DNA of 7,352 nucleotides from Gammaproteobacteria bacterium (GTDB lineage Bacteria; Pseudomonadota; Gammaproteobacteria; Tenderiales; Tenderiaceae), in assembly GCA_024276775.1 (NCBI GenBank), contig JAJRWO010000009.1:1-7352 (forward strand), written 5' to 3'. The notes beneath the pieces are model-generated. The model saw only the letters and a program-made list of their open reading frames with translations. It was not told the DNA's origin and did no database searches. Position 1 is the stretch's first letter. The number at the start of each line of letters is the position of its first letter. Shown one piece after another: positions 1 through 5,433 of the stretch. The position numbers and the translations under genes were made by a program.

Positions 1-262
1 ACAAATCTCTCATGCCACTCACAGAGTCGCTGACATTAAAATTATCGAATACAAATTCAATGATCCCGCCCGTAGTGAGATAAATATTATCGTCTAACTC
101 TAAACGAAGAAATTTTAGTTGTTTGTCATCAAGGTTAACTTGATGTCCAGAATAATTAGCCTGTAGGCGTTCTTCTATTCCACCTTCTTGATATTTATCA
201 ACCTAAGAGCGCAATGTCTCGTCATCAATTAGCAAAGTTTTTTTGACATTCTTTAACAGAGG
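1..262 (-). pseudogene. IS630-family transposase remnant (N-terminal part, broken)
   Basis: The minus strand reads a helix-turn-helix region typical of IS630-family transposases. A TLLIDDETLRS segment is followed by VDKYQEGGIEERLQANYSG, then NIYLTTGGIIEFV and VSDSVSGMRDL. These match the family pattern 'LL.DD.T.R.WV..YQ.GG...L....Y.G', '..YLTA.EII..V' and 'V.YSVSGM..LL'. A TAG at about 205-207 replaces the expected Trp codon between RS and VDKY. No start codon or coherent family sequence exists upstream of about 262, where in-frame stops appear. The DDE catalytic domain would lie beyond the left edge and cannot be assessed. Seen: the motifs and the stop. Inferred: a dead insertion sequence fragment. 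Family assignment is fairly sure; exact ends are not. Confidence 0.75.
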
Positions 263-289
263 TGGTCCCCATTACGTTGGATTTTTCAG

Positions 290-478
290 CTATTTGAGAG
301 GATCAATTTCATTACGCAAACGTTCAATGGCGGGATAATAACAACCATAGATAGGCTTAATGATCTGCGGAAAAAATACTTCGACTATTTGGCTCTGCGG
401 TTTGTAAAATATATCAAGCTTCTTCGGATGGGGGCCGGCCAATGTCTGGAGCAACGGGAGCAATTGCGCCTTGGGCGC
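290..478 (-). pseudogene. Unidentified 62-codon open fragment, probably the 3' end of a lost gene
   Basis: This minus-strand frame is open from a TAA at 479-481 to a TAG at 290-292 and has no ATG. It encodes a protein-like sequence containing LDIFYKPQSQIVEVFFPQII and YYPAIERLRNEIDPLK. I do not recognise the family. The ERLRNEIDP tail faintly resembles the C-termini of FAD-linked oxidases, but the match is too short to call. It ends about 28 bases before the first recognisable IS630 sequence, so it may be a gene end left beside the insertion. It could also be a chance open frame. The absence of a start codon and of a clear ribosome site argues against an intact gene. Confidence 0.25.
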
Positions 479-510
479 TTACTTGAGCCCTTTGAGGGTG
501 TAATCTAATA

Positions 511-533
511 GGCCTCCGGCTATGCCGGAGGTC
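511..533 (-). terminator. Hairpin terminator-like structure downstream of sspB
   Basis: A 10-base inverted repeat (GGCCTCCGGC, loop TAT, GCCGGAGGTC) starts about 20 bases after the sspB stop. On the minus-strand transcript the inner eight pairs are perfect and G/C-rich, with one mismatch near the base. The following stretch (TATTAGATTAC) is only moderately U-rich, so termination is likely but not textbook. On the plus strand the same stem has a G-U pair and is followed by ATTTAAC, so it could also stop transcription from the left. Its position at the end of sspA-sspB supports the call. Confidence 0.55.
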
Positions 534-553
534 ATTTAACTTTGCTTGGATAC

Positions 554-970
554 TTACTTCACCACCCGGAGATTTGGACGCCCCTTGCTTGGTGCTTCAG
601 GTGGAGATGAAGGCGGTTTATCGTCAGGCGGCTCAGTTCCAGAGCCGTCATTAAGCACCTCATCATCCTCTGAAAAGACCATGCCACGACCATTTTCCTT
701 AGCATACACAGCCAGTACTGCTGATGGAGGCACGCTGACTGCCATTGAAATACCACCAAAGCGGGCGTTAAACATCACCCAGTCATTGCTCAGATCCAAA
801 TCGCGCACGGCCTGTGGACTTACATTTAAAACAATACGGCCATCCTGAATATATTGGTTCGGAATGGTGACATCAGACGCCTCGGCGTTAACCAAAAAAT
901 AGGGCGTCAGATCATTATCGACAATCCATTCGTAGATGGCGCGAATCAGATAGGGGCGGGAAGAAATCAC
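554..970 (-). CDS. sspB: ClpXP protease specificity-enhancing factor SspB
   Basis: SspB is a cytoplasmic adaptor that binds ssrA-tagged polypeptides from stalled ribosomes and delivers them to the ClpXP protease. The 138-residue product has the family's compact N-terminal substrate-binding domain (about residues 4-95; SRPYLIRAIYEWI, then GRIVLNVSPQAV and FNARFGGI). An acidic, proline-rich flexible linker (about 100-130) follows. The last eight residues, RPNLRVVK, are the conserved ClpX-tethering motif. The start is GTG at 970, chosen because AAAGGA at 978-983 sits seven bases upstream and the N-terminus then aligns with the family. It lies 20 bases after the sspA stop, so the two are very likely co-transcribed. 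It is somewhat shorter than the E. coli protein, the difference being in the linker. Identification is secure. Confidence 0.95.
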   Translation of the reverse strand: MISSRPYLIRAIYEWIVDNDLTPYFLVNAEASDVTIPNQYIQDGRIVLNVSPQAVRDLDLSNDWVMFNARFGGISMAVSVPPSAVLAVYAKENGRGMVFSEDDEVLNDGSGTEPPDDKPPSSPPEAPSKGRPNLRVVK

Positions 971-990
971 AATAAAATCCTTTGGTGAGC

Positions 991-1617
991 TTAACTACGA
1001 ATGTCGCGTTCTTCTTCAGTCAGGCTTGTTTGAAAGGTTTCACGCGTAAAAACCCGCTCGGCATAGTCCAACAAAGGCTTGGCCTGGGCTGGTAGCTCAA
1101 TGTCATAGCTGGGCAGACGCCACAATAAGGTGGCTAGTGTACAGTCAATCAGACTGAAGTCATCGCTCATAAAAAATGGCTTCTGCTCAAAAATAGGCGC
1201 CACAGCCATCAAACCATCACGTAACACAATTCGAGCTTTATTGGCCTTGCTGGTATCACGCCCGGCAAGATCATCAAGCAGGCTCATCCAGTCACGCTCA
1301 ACCCGATAAAGAAACAAACGGCTTTGTGCTCGTGACACCGGGTCAACCGGCATTAAAGGTGGATGAGGAAACCGTTCATCCAGATATTCCATAATGATGC
1401 GAGAATGGTATAACACCAGGTCGCGATCAATCAATGTTGGTAAAGAGTTATAAGGGTTTCGTTCAAGTAGATCTTCAGGTAAATGGCGGTCTTTAACAAT
1501 CACCAGCTCGGCCGTTATATTTTTTTCTGCCAGCACAATCCGGACTCGATGACTGTAGGGACAATTATTATCCGAATAAATCGTCATCACCGGTTTTCTA
1601 CCCGCAGATACTGCCAT
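991..1617 (-). CDS. sspA: Stringent starvation protein A, SspA (GST-fold RNA polymerase-associated protein)
   Basis: SspA is a glutathione-S-transferase-fold protein that binds RNA polymerase and affects transcription during starvation and acid stress; in the family it lacks ordinary GST activity. The 208-residue product has an N-terminal thioredoxin-like domain (about 10-85; VMTIYSDNNCPYSHRVRIVL, SLPTLIDRDLVLYHSRIIME) and a helical C-terminal domain (about 90-205). The signature FPHPPLMP at 83-90 includes the surface Pro-His-Pro patch known to be needed for function in E. coli. A CPYSH segment at 19-23 looks more glutaredoxin-like than the E. coli equivalent. ATG at 1617 has AAGGAG at 1626-1631, eight bases upstream. 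sspB follows directly, and a strong promoter lies upstream. In many relatives this pair follows petABC; here it follows copA. Identification is secure. Confidence 0.95.
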   Translation of the reverse strand: MAVSAGRKPVMTIYSDNNCPYSHRVRIVLAEKNITAELVIVKDRHLPEDLLERNPYNSLPTLIDRDLVLYHSRIIMEYLDERFPHPPLMPVDPVSRAQSRLFLYRVERDWMSLLDDLAGRDTSKANKARIVLRDGLMAVAPIFEQKPFFMSDDFSLIDCTLATLLWRLPSYDIELPAQAKPLLDYAERVFTRETFQTSLTEEERDIRS

Positions 1618-1700
1618 TACACAAACTCCTTAATCGACTTCAAAATAACGTCAGCTAAAACCCAACAATAGGCGATGACACGTAAAAAACTGGGACTAAC

Positions 1701-1730
1701 ATTATACCCTTGCGCCACACGGTTTGTCAG
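1701..1730 (-). promoter_or_regulatory. Sigma70 promoter for sspA-sspB
   Basis: On the minus strand a perfect -10 box TATAAT (1701-1706) is preceded at 18 bases by CTGACA (1725-1730), one mismatch from the consensus -35. Transcription would begin near 1694, giving an untranslated leader of roughly 75 bases before the sspA ATG. The fit and the location directly upstream of sspA support a real promoter. The promoter itself is inferred from sequence only. Confidence 0.7.
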
Positions 1731-1860
1731 AACGGAGATTAAATAGCCAGTCAAATGAAGGAACTATCAACGAACAGCGGTCAGCACCAATGCTTGTTAA
1801 AGAATAAATTACACTCTCCACAGGCACCTCGGTGGCTCTCTACATCAACGATACATGGTG

Positions 1861-1935
1861 CTATTTTGTCAGCCAAAACCACCAGACAATAAATCCAATC
1901 GATGCCAATGCCAGCAAGTTAATTAATATATCCAT
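1861..1935 (-). CDS. 24-residue single-span membrane peptide coupled to copA
   Basis: The ATG (1935-1933) shares its A with the copA stop in a TGATG overlap, a standard sign of translational coupling. The product begins MDILINLLALASIGF and ends IVWWFWLTK, followed by TAG. It is a single hydrophobic helix with an aromatic WWFW end and a final lysine. This resembles the N-terminal membrane anchor of small cupredoxin-domain proteins often encoded just after copper ATPases in gammaproteobacteria (from family memory, not checked). The copper-binding domain is absent: a second in-frame TAG follows after six more codons, and I could not find the expected Cys/Met copper ligands downstream. It is either a functional micro-protein or a truncated cupredoxin gene. 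It does not look like CcoS, the small partner of CcoI-type ATPases. Confidence 0.5.
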   Translation of the reverse strand: MDILINLLALASIGFIVWWFWLTK

Positions 1936-4178
1936 CAATCCTTATCCTGCGGTTTAAACCAACGCAAACGATTGGCATTACTCACCACCGTCACTGAAGA
2001 CATGGCCATCGCTGCACCGGCTATTACCGGGTTAAGTAGTATGCCAGTCAATGGAAACAACAGCCCCGCCGCCACTGGTATCCCCAGGCTGTTATAGATA
2101 AAGGCACCAAACAAATTCTGCTTGATATTGCGCACTGTTGCTTTAGACAGGGCAATAGCATCGCTGACACCATGCAGCGAACCGCGCATCAGGATGACAT
2201 CTGCACTTTCTATGGCAACATCAGTCCCCCCGCCAATGGCAAATCCCACATCGGCCCTTGCCAGCGCCGGAGCGTCATTAATGCCATCGCCAACCATTCC
2301 CACCACATCACCGCGTGCTTGCAGTTCAGCCACTTTGGCTGCTTTGTCACCGGGCAAGGCTTCAGCCAGCACCTCAGCCACCCCCACCTGCCTCGCTACC
2401 GCATCGGCCGTCGCGCGGTTATCCCCCGTCAACATGATCACTTTCAGCCCCGCCTGCTGCAGCCGTTTAATCGCGGCCTTTGATTCGGCCTTAATAGGAT
2501 CGGCTACGGCAATAATGCCGAGGCATCGGCCATCTTGCGCCACAAACATCGGTGTCTGGGCCTGAGCGGCTAGATGCTGAGCCTGATCACGAAAAGTACC
2601 AATATCGATCTGCCGGTCGGTCATCAATTTTTGATTACCCAATAACAACTGCCGGCCACTTACCTGTCCCTGCACCCCGTGACCCGCAATGGCAGAAAAA
2701 TTTTTCACAGGTTCTAATTCAAGATGGCGCTCTTTGGCAGCAGCCAGGATTGCCTCGGCTAAGGGATGTTCCGAACCTGCTTCGAGGCTAGCGGCCGCTT
2801 GCAGTAAGCCCTGCTGGTTACCATCTATCGCCACCAGTTCGGTTACCGTTGGCCGCCCCTCGGTCACTGTCCCCGTTTTATCCAGCACCACGGTAGTCAA
2901 CTGCCCAGCCCGCTGCAAAGCCTCACCATTGCGAATCAAAATACCGTATTCCGCCGCCTTACCCACCCCGACCATGATCGAAATTGGCGTAGCCAGACCC
3001 AGGGCGCAAGGGCAGGCAATGATCAGCACCGTCATAGTCGTTACCAATATATAGGCGGCCCTGGGTTCAGGGCCAACGTTAAACCAGGCTAGAAAGGTCA
3101 ATACGGCGATAATTAATACAGCAGGCACAAACAGCGCCGAAATTCTGTCTACCAGGCGACCGATAGCGGGCTTGGAATTCTGTGCCTGACGCACCATCTC
3201 GATGATTTGCGCCAGAGCGGTATCTTTGCCAATGCGTGTGGCCCGAAACAACACCGTGCCAGACTTGTTAATGGTGCCAGCCACCACCTCATCACCTAGC
3301 TGCTTTTCCACCGGCATCGGCTCACCGGTCAACATTGCCTCGTCGATACGGGTATGACCGTCGATGATGACACCATCAACAGCAACCTTCTCGCCTGGCC
3401 GCAGGCGCAAGGTTTCATCCAGACCCACCTGCTTAATTGGCACATCAATCTCCTGACCATTGCGCACCAATCGTGCCATTTTTGGTTGCAGGCCGATCAG
3501 CCGTTTAATCGCCTCAGTGGTCTTGCCACGGGCACGCATTTCCAGAACTGAACCAACATTGATCAGAGCAATAATAATGACCGCTGCTTCAAAATAAACA
3601 TGACGGGCCTGTTCTGGCACCAAATCCGGCAGCAACACAACCAACAGAGAATAACACCAGGCCGTCCCCGTCCCCAAGGCAATCAAGGTATCCATATTGG
3701 CATTGTGATTTTTGAATGACTTCCAGGCACCCGTAAAAAAACGACCACCTGAATAGACCAGCACACACAGACTTAATACCGCCACCAGCAACCAGAACAC
3801 GCGGCCACTGCCACTCATGCCCGGCATTGCCCCCAGCAGTCCCATTAAAAATAACGGCACACCCACGATGGCAGCAACGGCAGACTGCTTCAGTAATTGG
3901 CGATAACAATCCTGCTCAGCGAGCTCTTTTTTCTCAGTCTCGTCATCACTGCCTGTCAGCTCAGCGGCCTCGTAACCTGCCGCCACAACAGCATTGATCA
4001 AGGCCTCAGAAGTGACCGCACCCGTTACCTCAGCAGTATGCTCAGCAAAATTAACAGTTGCCTCTGCCACACCAGGCACCGCCTTAAGTGTATCTTCAAC
4101 CACCGCAACACAACCGGCACAGCTCATAGCTCCGATAGAAAGTCTGATGGTCATTTTTTTGTCCACATTACCGTCCAC
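1935..4178 (-). CDS. copA: Copper-exporting P1B-type ATPase CopA
   Basis: This inner-membrane pump uses ATP to export Cu(+) from the cytoplasm. The 747-residue product has one N-terminal metal-binding domain with CAGC at 20-23 (about 10-75). Transmembrane helices and the actuator loop with TGE (284-286) follow. The ion-site CPC is at 389-391, the phosphorylated Asp433 sits in DKTGT, and the nucleotide-domain HP is at 471-472. TGDN is near 584 and GDGINDAP at 630-637. C-terminal YN (695-696) and MSS (726-728) are copper-type (P1B-1) ligands. The start shown is GTG with AAGAGG about eight bases upstream; ATG at 4154 (residue 9) is a credible alternative giving the more usual MTIRLSIG beginning. 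No cueR or copZ is visible. The micro-ORF downstream overlaps its stop. The family is certain; the start is not. Confidence 0.95.
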   Translation of the reverse strand: MDGNVDKKMTIRLSIGAMSCAGCVAVVEDTLKAVPGVAEATVNFAEHTAEVTGAVTSEALINAVVAAGYEAAELTGSDDETEKKELAEQDCYRQLLKQSAVAAIVGVPLFLMGLLGAMPGMSGSGRVFWLLVAVLSLCVLVYSGGRFFTGAWKSFKNHNANMDTLIALGTGTAWCYSLLVVLLPDLVPEQARHVYFEAAVIIIALINVGSVLEMRARGKTTEAIKRLIGLQPKMARLVRNGQEIDVPIKQVGLDETLRLRPGEKVAVDGVIIDGHTRIDEAMLTGEPMPVEKQLGDEVVAGTINKSGTVLFRATRIGKDTALAQIIEMVRQAQNSKPAIGRLVDRISALFVPAVLIIAVLTFLAWFNVGPEPRAAYILVTTMTVLIIACPCALGLATPISIMVGVGKAAEYGILIRNGEALQRAGQLTTVVLDKTGTVTEGRPTVTELVAIDGNQQGLLQAAASLEAGSEHPLAEAILAAAKERHLELEPVKNFSAIAGHGVQGQVSGRQLLLGNQKLMTDRQIDIGTFRDQAQHLAAQAQTPMFVAQDGRCLGIIAVADPIKAESKAAIKRLQQAGLKVIMLTGDNRATADAVARQVGVAEVLAEALPGDKAAKVAELQARGDVVGMVGDGINDAPALARADVGFAIGGGTDVAIESADVILMRGSLHGVSDAIALSKATVRNIKQNLFGAFIYNSLGIPVAAGLLFPLTGILLNPVIAGAAMAMSSVTVVSNANRLRWFKPQDKD
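3916..3932 (-). other. Possible -1 ribosomal frameshift site after the CopA metal-binding domain
   Basis: Lys83-Lys84 of copA are encoded by an uninterrupted run of six A (3932-3927), just after the single metal-binding domain ends. A slip of one base backward here would read AGA GCT CGC and then stop at TGA (3918-3916). The product would be about 87 residues, containing only the metal-binding domain. A short GCTC-GCT-GAGC stem-loop begins two bases downstream. E. coli copA is known to use programmed -1 frameshifting at the equivalent point to make a copper chaperone. The phase here (G AAA AAA) is not the best slippery heptamer and the hairpin is small, so this is an inference only. Confidence 0.25.
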
Positions 4179-4179
4179 A

Positions 4180-4209
4180 TCAAAGGCCTCTTAACCGTGA
4201 AACTAACAT
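4180..4209 (-). CDS. Possible 9-residue leader peptide upstream of copA
   Basis: The minus strand has the strongest Shine-Dalgarno near copA, GGAGG at 4219-4223, nine bases before an ATG at 4209. That frame encodes MLVSRLRGL and stops with TGA at 4182-4180, one base before the copA GTG. Ribosomes loaded at this site could therefore reinitiate on copA. No copper-sensing residues (Cys, His) appear in the peptide, so a role in copper sensing is not suggested. It may simply be a coupling device or chance. No comparable peptide is known to me. Confidence 0.3.
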   Translation of the reverse strand: MLVSRLRGL

Positions 4210-4284
4210 CTTGCACTTCCTCCGTTCAACTGATTTTCAAGTCAGTCTCGCAGACATCTAGTCGCTACCGAAACGCCGAACCAA

Positions 4285-4312
4285 GATATATAAGGAATAG
4301 CGATTGTCGCAA
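4285..4312 (-). promoter_or_regulatory. Candidate promoter for copA
   Basis: On the minus strand TTGCGA (4307-4312) lies 16 bases upstream of TATATC (4285-4290), within an A/T-rich TTATATATC stretch. It would start transcription roughly 95 bases before copA. The usual long-spaced CueR-type promoter dyad (ACCTTCC and its inverse) is not evident. The only nearby inverted repeat is a modest ACTGA...TCAGT at about 4230-4247, which does not match CueR or CsoR sites known to me. Confidence 0.35.
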
Positions 4313-4419
4313 GGACCCGCCATTTTGAGTTTTGCCAACGCAGAGCGATACTTGCCTCGTAAAACCATCAGTGACCTAATTTTCCGCATGAACCACTAGC
4401 TAGCAACAAATGCACACGC

Positions 4420-4425
4420 TATACT
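4420..4425 (+). promoter_or_regulatory. -10 element of the tRNA-Ile2 promoter
   Basis: TATACT is five of six to the consensus -10 and lies 18 bases before the mature tRNA 5' end, a usual distance for a tRNA gene. The -35 region (TAGCTA, about 17 bases upstream) is weak, so the box is offered on position and -10 quality only. Confidence 0.4.
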
Positions 4426-4443
4426 ACGCAGCCACTATCATAA

Positions 4444-4520
4444 GGGCCTGTAGCTCAGTTGGTTAGAGCAGTGGACTCATAATCCATTGGTCGAGTGTTC
4501 GAGTCACTCCAGGCCCACCA
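4444..4520 (+). tRNA. tRNA with CAU anticodon, most likely tRNA-Ile2 (lysidine-modified, AUA codons)
   Basis: A complete 77-base cloverleaf with encoded CCA. The acceptor stem GGGCCTG pairs with CAGGCCC. The D arm is GCTC...GAGC. The anticodon stem GTGGA/TCCAT (one G-U pair) carries loop CTCATAA with CAT at 4478-4480. The T arm GAGTG-TTCGAGT-CACTC is perfect. CAU could be methionine or isoleucine-2. The acceptor pairs C4-G69 and C5-G68, known TilS recognition features, and the resemblance of the anticodon arm and TTGGTC variable loop to E. coli tRNA-Ile2 favour isoleucine-2. It lacks the initiator features (C1-A72 mismatch, three G-C pairs in the anticodon stem). Elongator tRNA-Met remains the alternative. 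The tRNA call is certain; the amino acid is probable. Confidence 0.9.
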
Positions 4521-4534
4521 TTATTCTTAGGTTT

Positions 4535-4560
4535 GAGAGACTCCAGTCTCTCCAGATTTT
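4535..4560 (+). terminator. Probable terminator after tRNA-Ile2
   Basis: GAGAGAC (4535-4541) pairs with GTCTCTC (4546-4552) around a four-base loop, and is followed by CAGATTTT. It lies 14 bases after the tRNA CCA end. The T run is short (four), so strength is uncertain. Confidence 0.5.
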
Positions 4561-4583
4561 CCGAAAACAGTCGCTGTTTCCGG
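4561..4583. repeat. Second inverted repeat between the convergent tRNAs
   Basis: CCGAAAACAG, loop TCG, CTGTTTCCGG forms a 10-base stem with one mismatch on the plus strand. On the minus-strand transcript the mismatch becomes a G-U pair. No T run follows in either direction. It could assist termination or 3' processing of either tRNA transcript, or be incidental. Confidence 0.4.
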
Positions 4584-4706
4584 CACAATTACATCGGTGA
4601 CTGTATGCATTCCACCTTCTTGGAAGGGAGGCTAAATTTCGTGCGTTTGCCCTACCTTGTCCTCTAGATGATTCTGAGTGTCCCAAATGGGCAACAAGGA
4701 GATGGA

Positions 4707-4783
4707 TGGTGCGCCCGAGAGGATTCGAACCTCTGACTTCCACCTCCGGAGGGTGGCACTCTATCCAGCTGAGCTACGGGCGC
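4707..4783 (-). tRNA. tRNA-Arg(CCG)
   Basis: A full 77-base cloverleaf on the minus strand with encoded CCA. The acceptor stem GCGCCCG pairs with CGGGCGC. The D arm is GCTCAGCTGGATAGAGT. The anticodon stem CCACC/GGTGG holds loop CTCCGGA with anticodon CCG, reading codon CGG. The T arm AGAGG-TTCGAAT-CCTCT is perfect. It is transcribed toward tRNA-Ile2. tRNA-Arg genes are common integration targets, and a broken recombinase gene lies about 320 bases beyond its 5' end. I saw no second copy of its 3' end in the window that would mark an attachment site. Confidence 0.95.
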
Positions 4784-5099
4784 TTATGTGAAAATAGGGT
4801 TATTTAGATAAAGAAATGCTGCAAGACCAAAACTTGAAGTCAACTCCGCTGCCCTGCGATCATACCTTTATCCCGTTTTTAAATCTACCCTATGATTTCA
4901 AACTATTCGCTCAAATACTCTACGCATAAAGACTTATGCAGACTCTCCCGTTGCCAACAATAAAACCACTTCAACAAAGAAATAAATGGGTACTTATGTA
5001 TGAGTTCTAAATCGAGCAGTGAACTCAGGTTGCTATTATTTTGAAAAGATTGTTGAACGCGTTGATGCCCAGATCAAGTAATGTCCAGCGTGTGATTCA
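4784..5099. other. Gene-poor, A/T-rich spacer
   Basis: No convincing coding frame, tRNA or repeat was found. The part next to the tRNA must hold the tRNA-Arg promoter on the minus strand; TTGACT at about 4835 is a possible -35, but no good -10 lies at the right distance. The right end (about 5045-5099) may contain further degraded recombinase sequence in shifting frames, too weak to annotate. The rest shows nothing recognisable. Confidence 0.4.
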
Positions 5100-5422
5100 A
5101 TGGTCAAAGACGTGCTCGCCTCTAATATGCATGGCCTACTTCAGTGTGGTGATGGGCTGAAAGCATTTGTGATTAATTTTCTGGTCTGCCAGGTGGTCTT
5201 GTTTGATCGCGTACAAAAACGAGTCAAATTCATGACTGGATCCGTTATTTCTGAAGTGTGAAAAGTTCGATGCTCGCAATCTTCTAGAACAATGACGGGA
5301 AGATGAAGTCGGGGTGTGACTGTTTGCAAAGTGTTAGACTTAAGAATGTGAAAACAGCTCAAATTTATACCCACGTTTTAAATTATGGTGATCAGCCCTT
5401 TGAATGTTTTGATGAAAAATAA
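5100..5422 (+). pseudogene. Degenerate tyrosine recombinase (integron-integrase-like C-terminus)
   Basis: The clear part is frame 5288-5422: LQSVRLKNVKTAQIYTHVLN, ending in TAA. It matches the C-terminus 'VQELLGH..VKTTQIYTHVLN' of integron-type and related tyrosine recombinases and includes the Tyr of IYTHV. Another frame just upstream reads ARNLLEQ followed by TGA (5293-5295), matching 'ATHLLEQG'. Further upstream (5100-5261) a third frame has weak resemblance to the catalytic core: VKDVLASNMHG, then LLQCGDGLK and LFDRVQKRV, like 'LLYGsGLR' and 'dFDR.qi.V'. The first catalytic Arg would be Lys, the HxxR box is unrecognisable, and roughly 90 residues between core and box are missing. There are thus at least one stop, two frameshifts and a deletion. 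The C-terminal identity is fairly secure; the upstream part is tentative. Confidence 0.6.
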
Positions 5423-5433
5423 ATGGGATTAAG

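Noticed and set aside
546..848. Plus-strand 100-codon open frame
   Set aside because: Antisense to sspB; serine-rich shadow of the sspB linker.
1740..1860. Continuation of the cupredoxin-like frame beyond the 24-residue peptide
   Set aside because: The frame is open for about 45 codons after a second stop, but lacks the Cys/Met copper ligands and any clear cupredoxin pattern.
2122..3054. Several plus-strand open frames antisense to copA (147, 103, 79 and 121 codons)
   Set aside because: They lie wholly opposite the strongly conserved ATPase gene, overlap one another and have low-complexity translations typical of antisense frames.
4230..4247. ACTGA...TCAGT inverted repeat upstream of copA as a copper-regulator operator
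   Set aside because: Does not match CueR, CsoR or CopY sites, and the arms are only five bases.
3897..4328. Plus-strand open frame of 143 codons across the copA 5' end
   Set aside because: Antisense to the metal-binding domain and promoter region, with no recognisable protein features or ribosome site.
4504..4743. Minus-strand 79-codon open frame between and across the two tRNAs
   Set aside because: Its beginning (MEVRGSNPLGRT) is the well-known false translation of a tRNA T arm; it overlaps both tRNA genes.
5141..5374. Minus-strand 77-codon open frame
   Set aside because: No family resemblance, and it is antisense to the recombinase remnant, whose plus-strand frames carry recognisable motifs.
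5423..5433. Terminator after ubiX
   Set aside because: A T-rich stretch follows the stop, but only a three-pair stem could be drawn.
4707..5433. Attachment-site duplication of tRNA-Arg or a CRISPR/attC array
   Set aside because: No second copy of the tRNA 3' end, no regularly spaced repeats and no attC-like core sites were seen.
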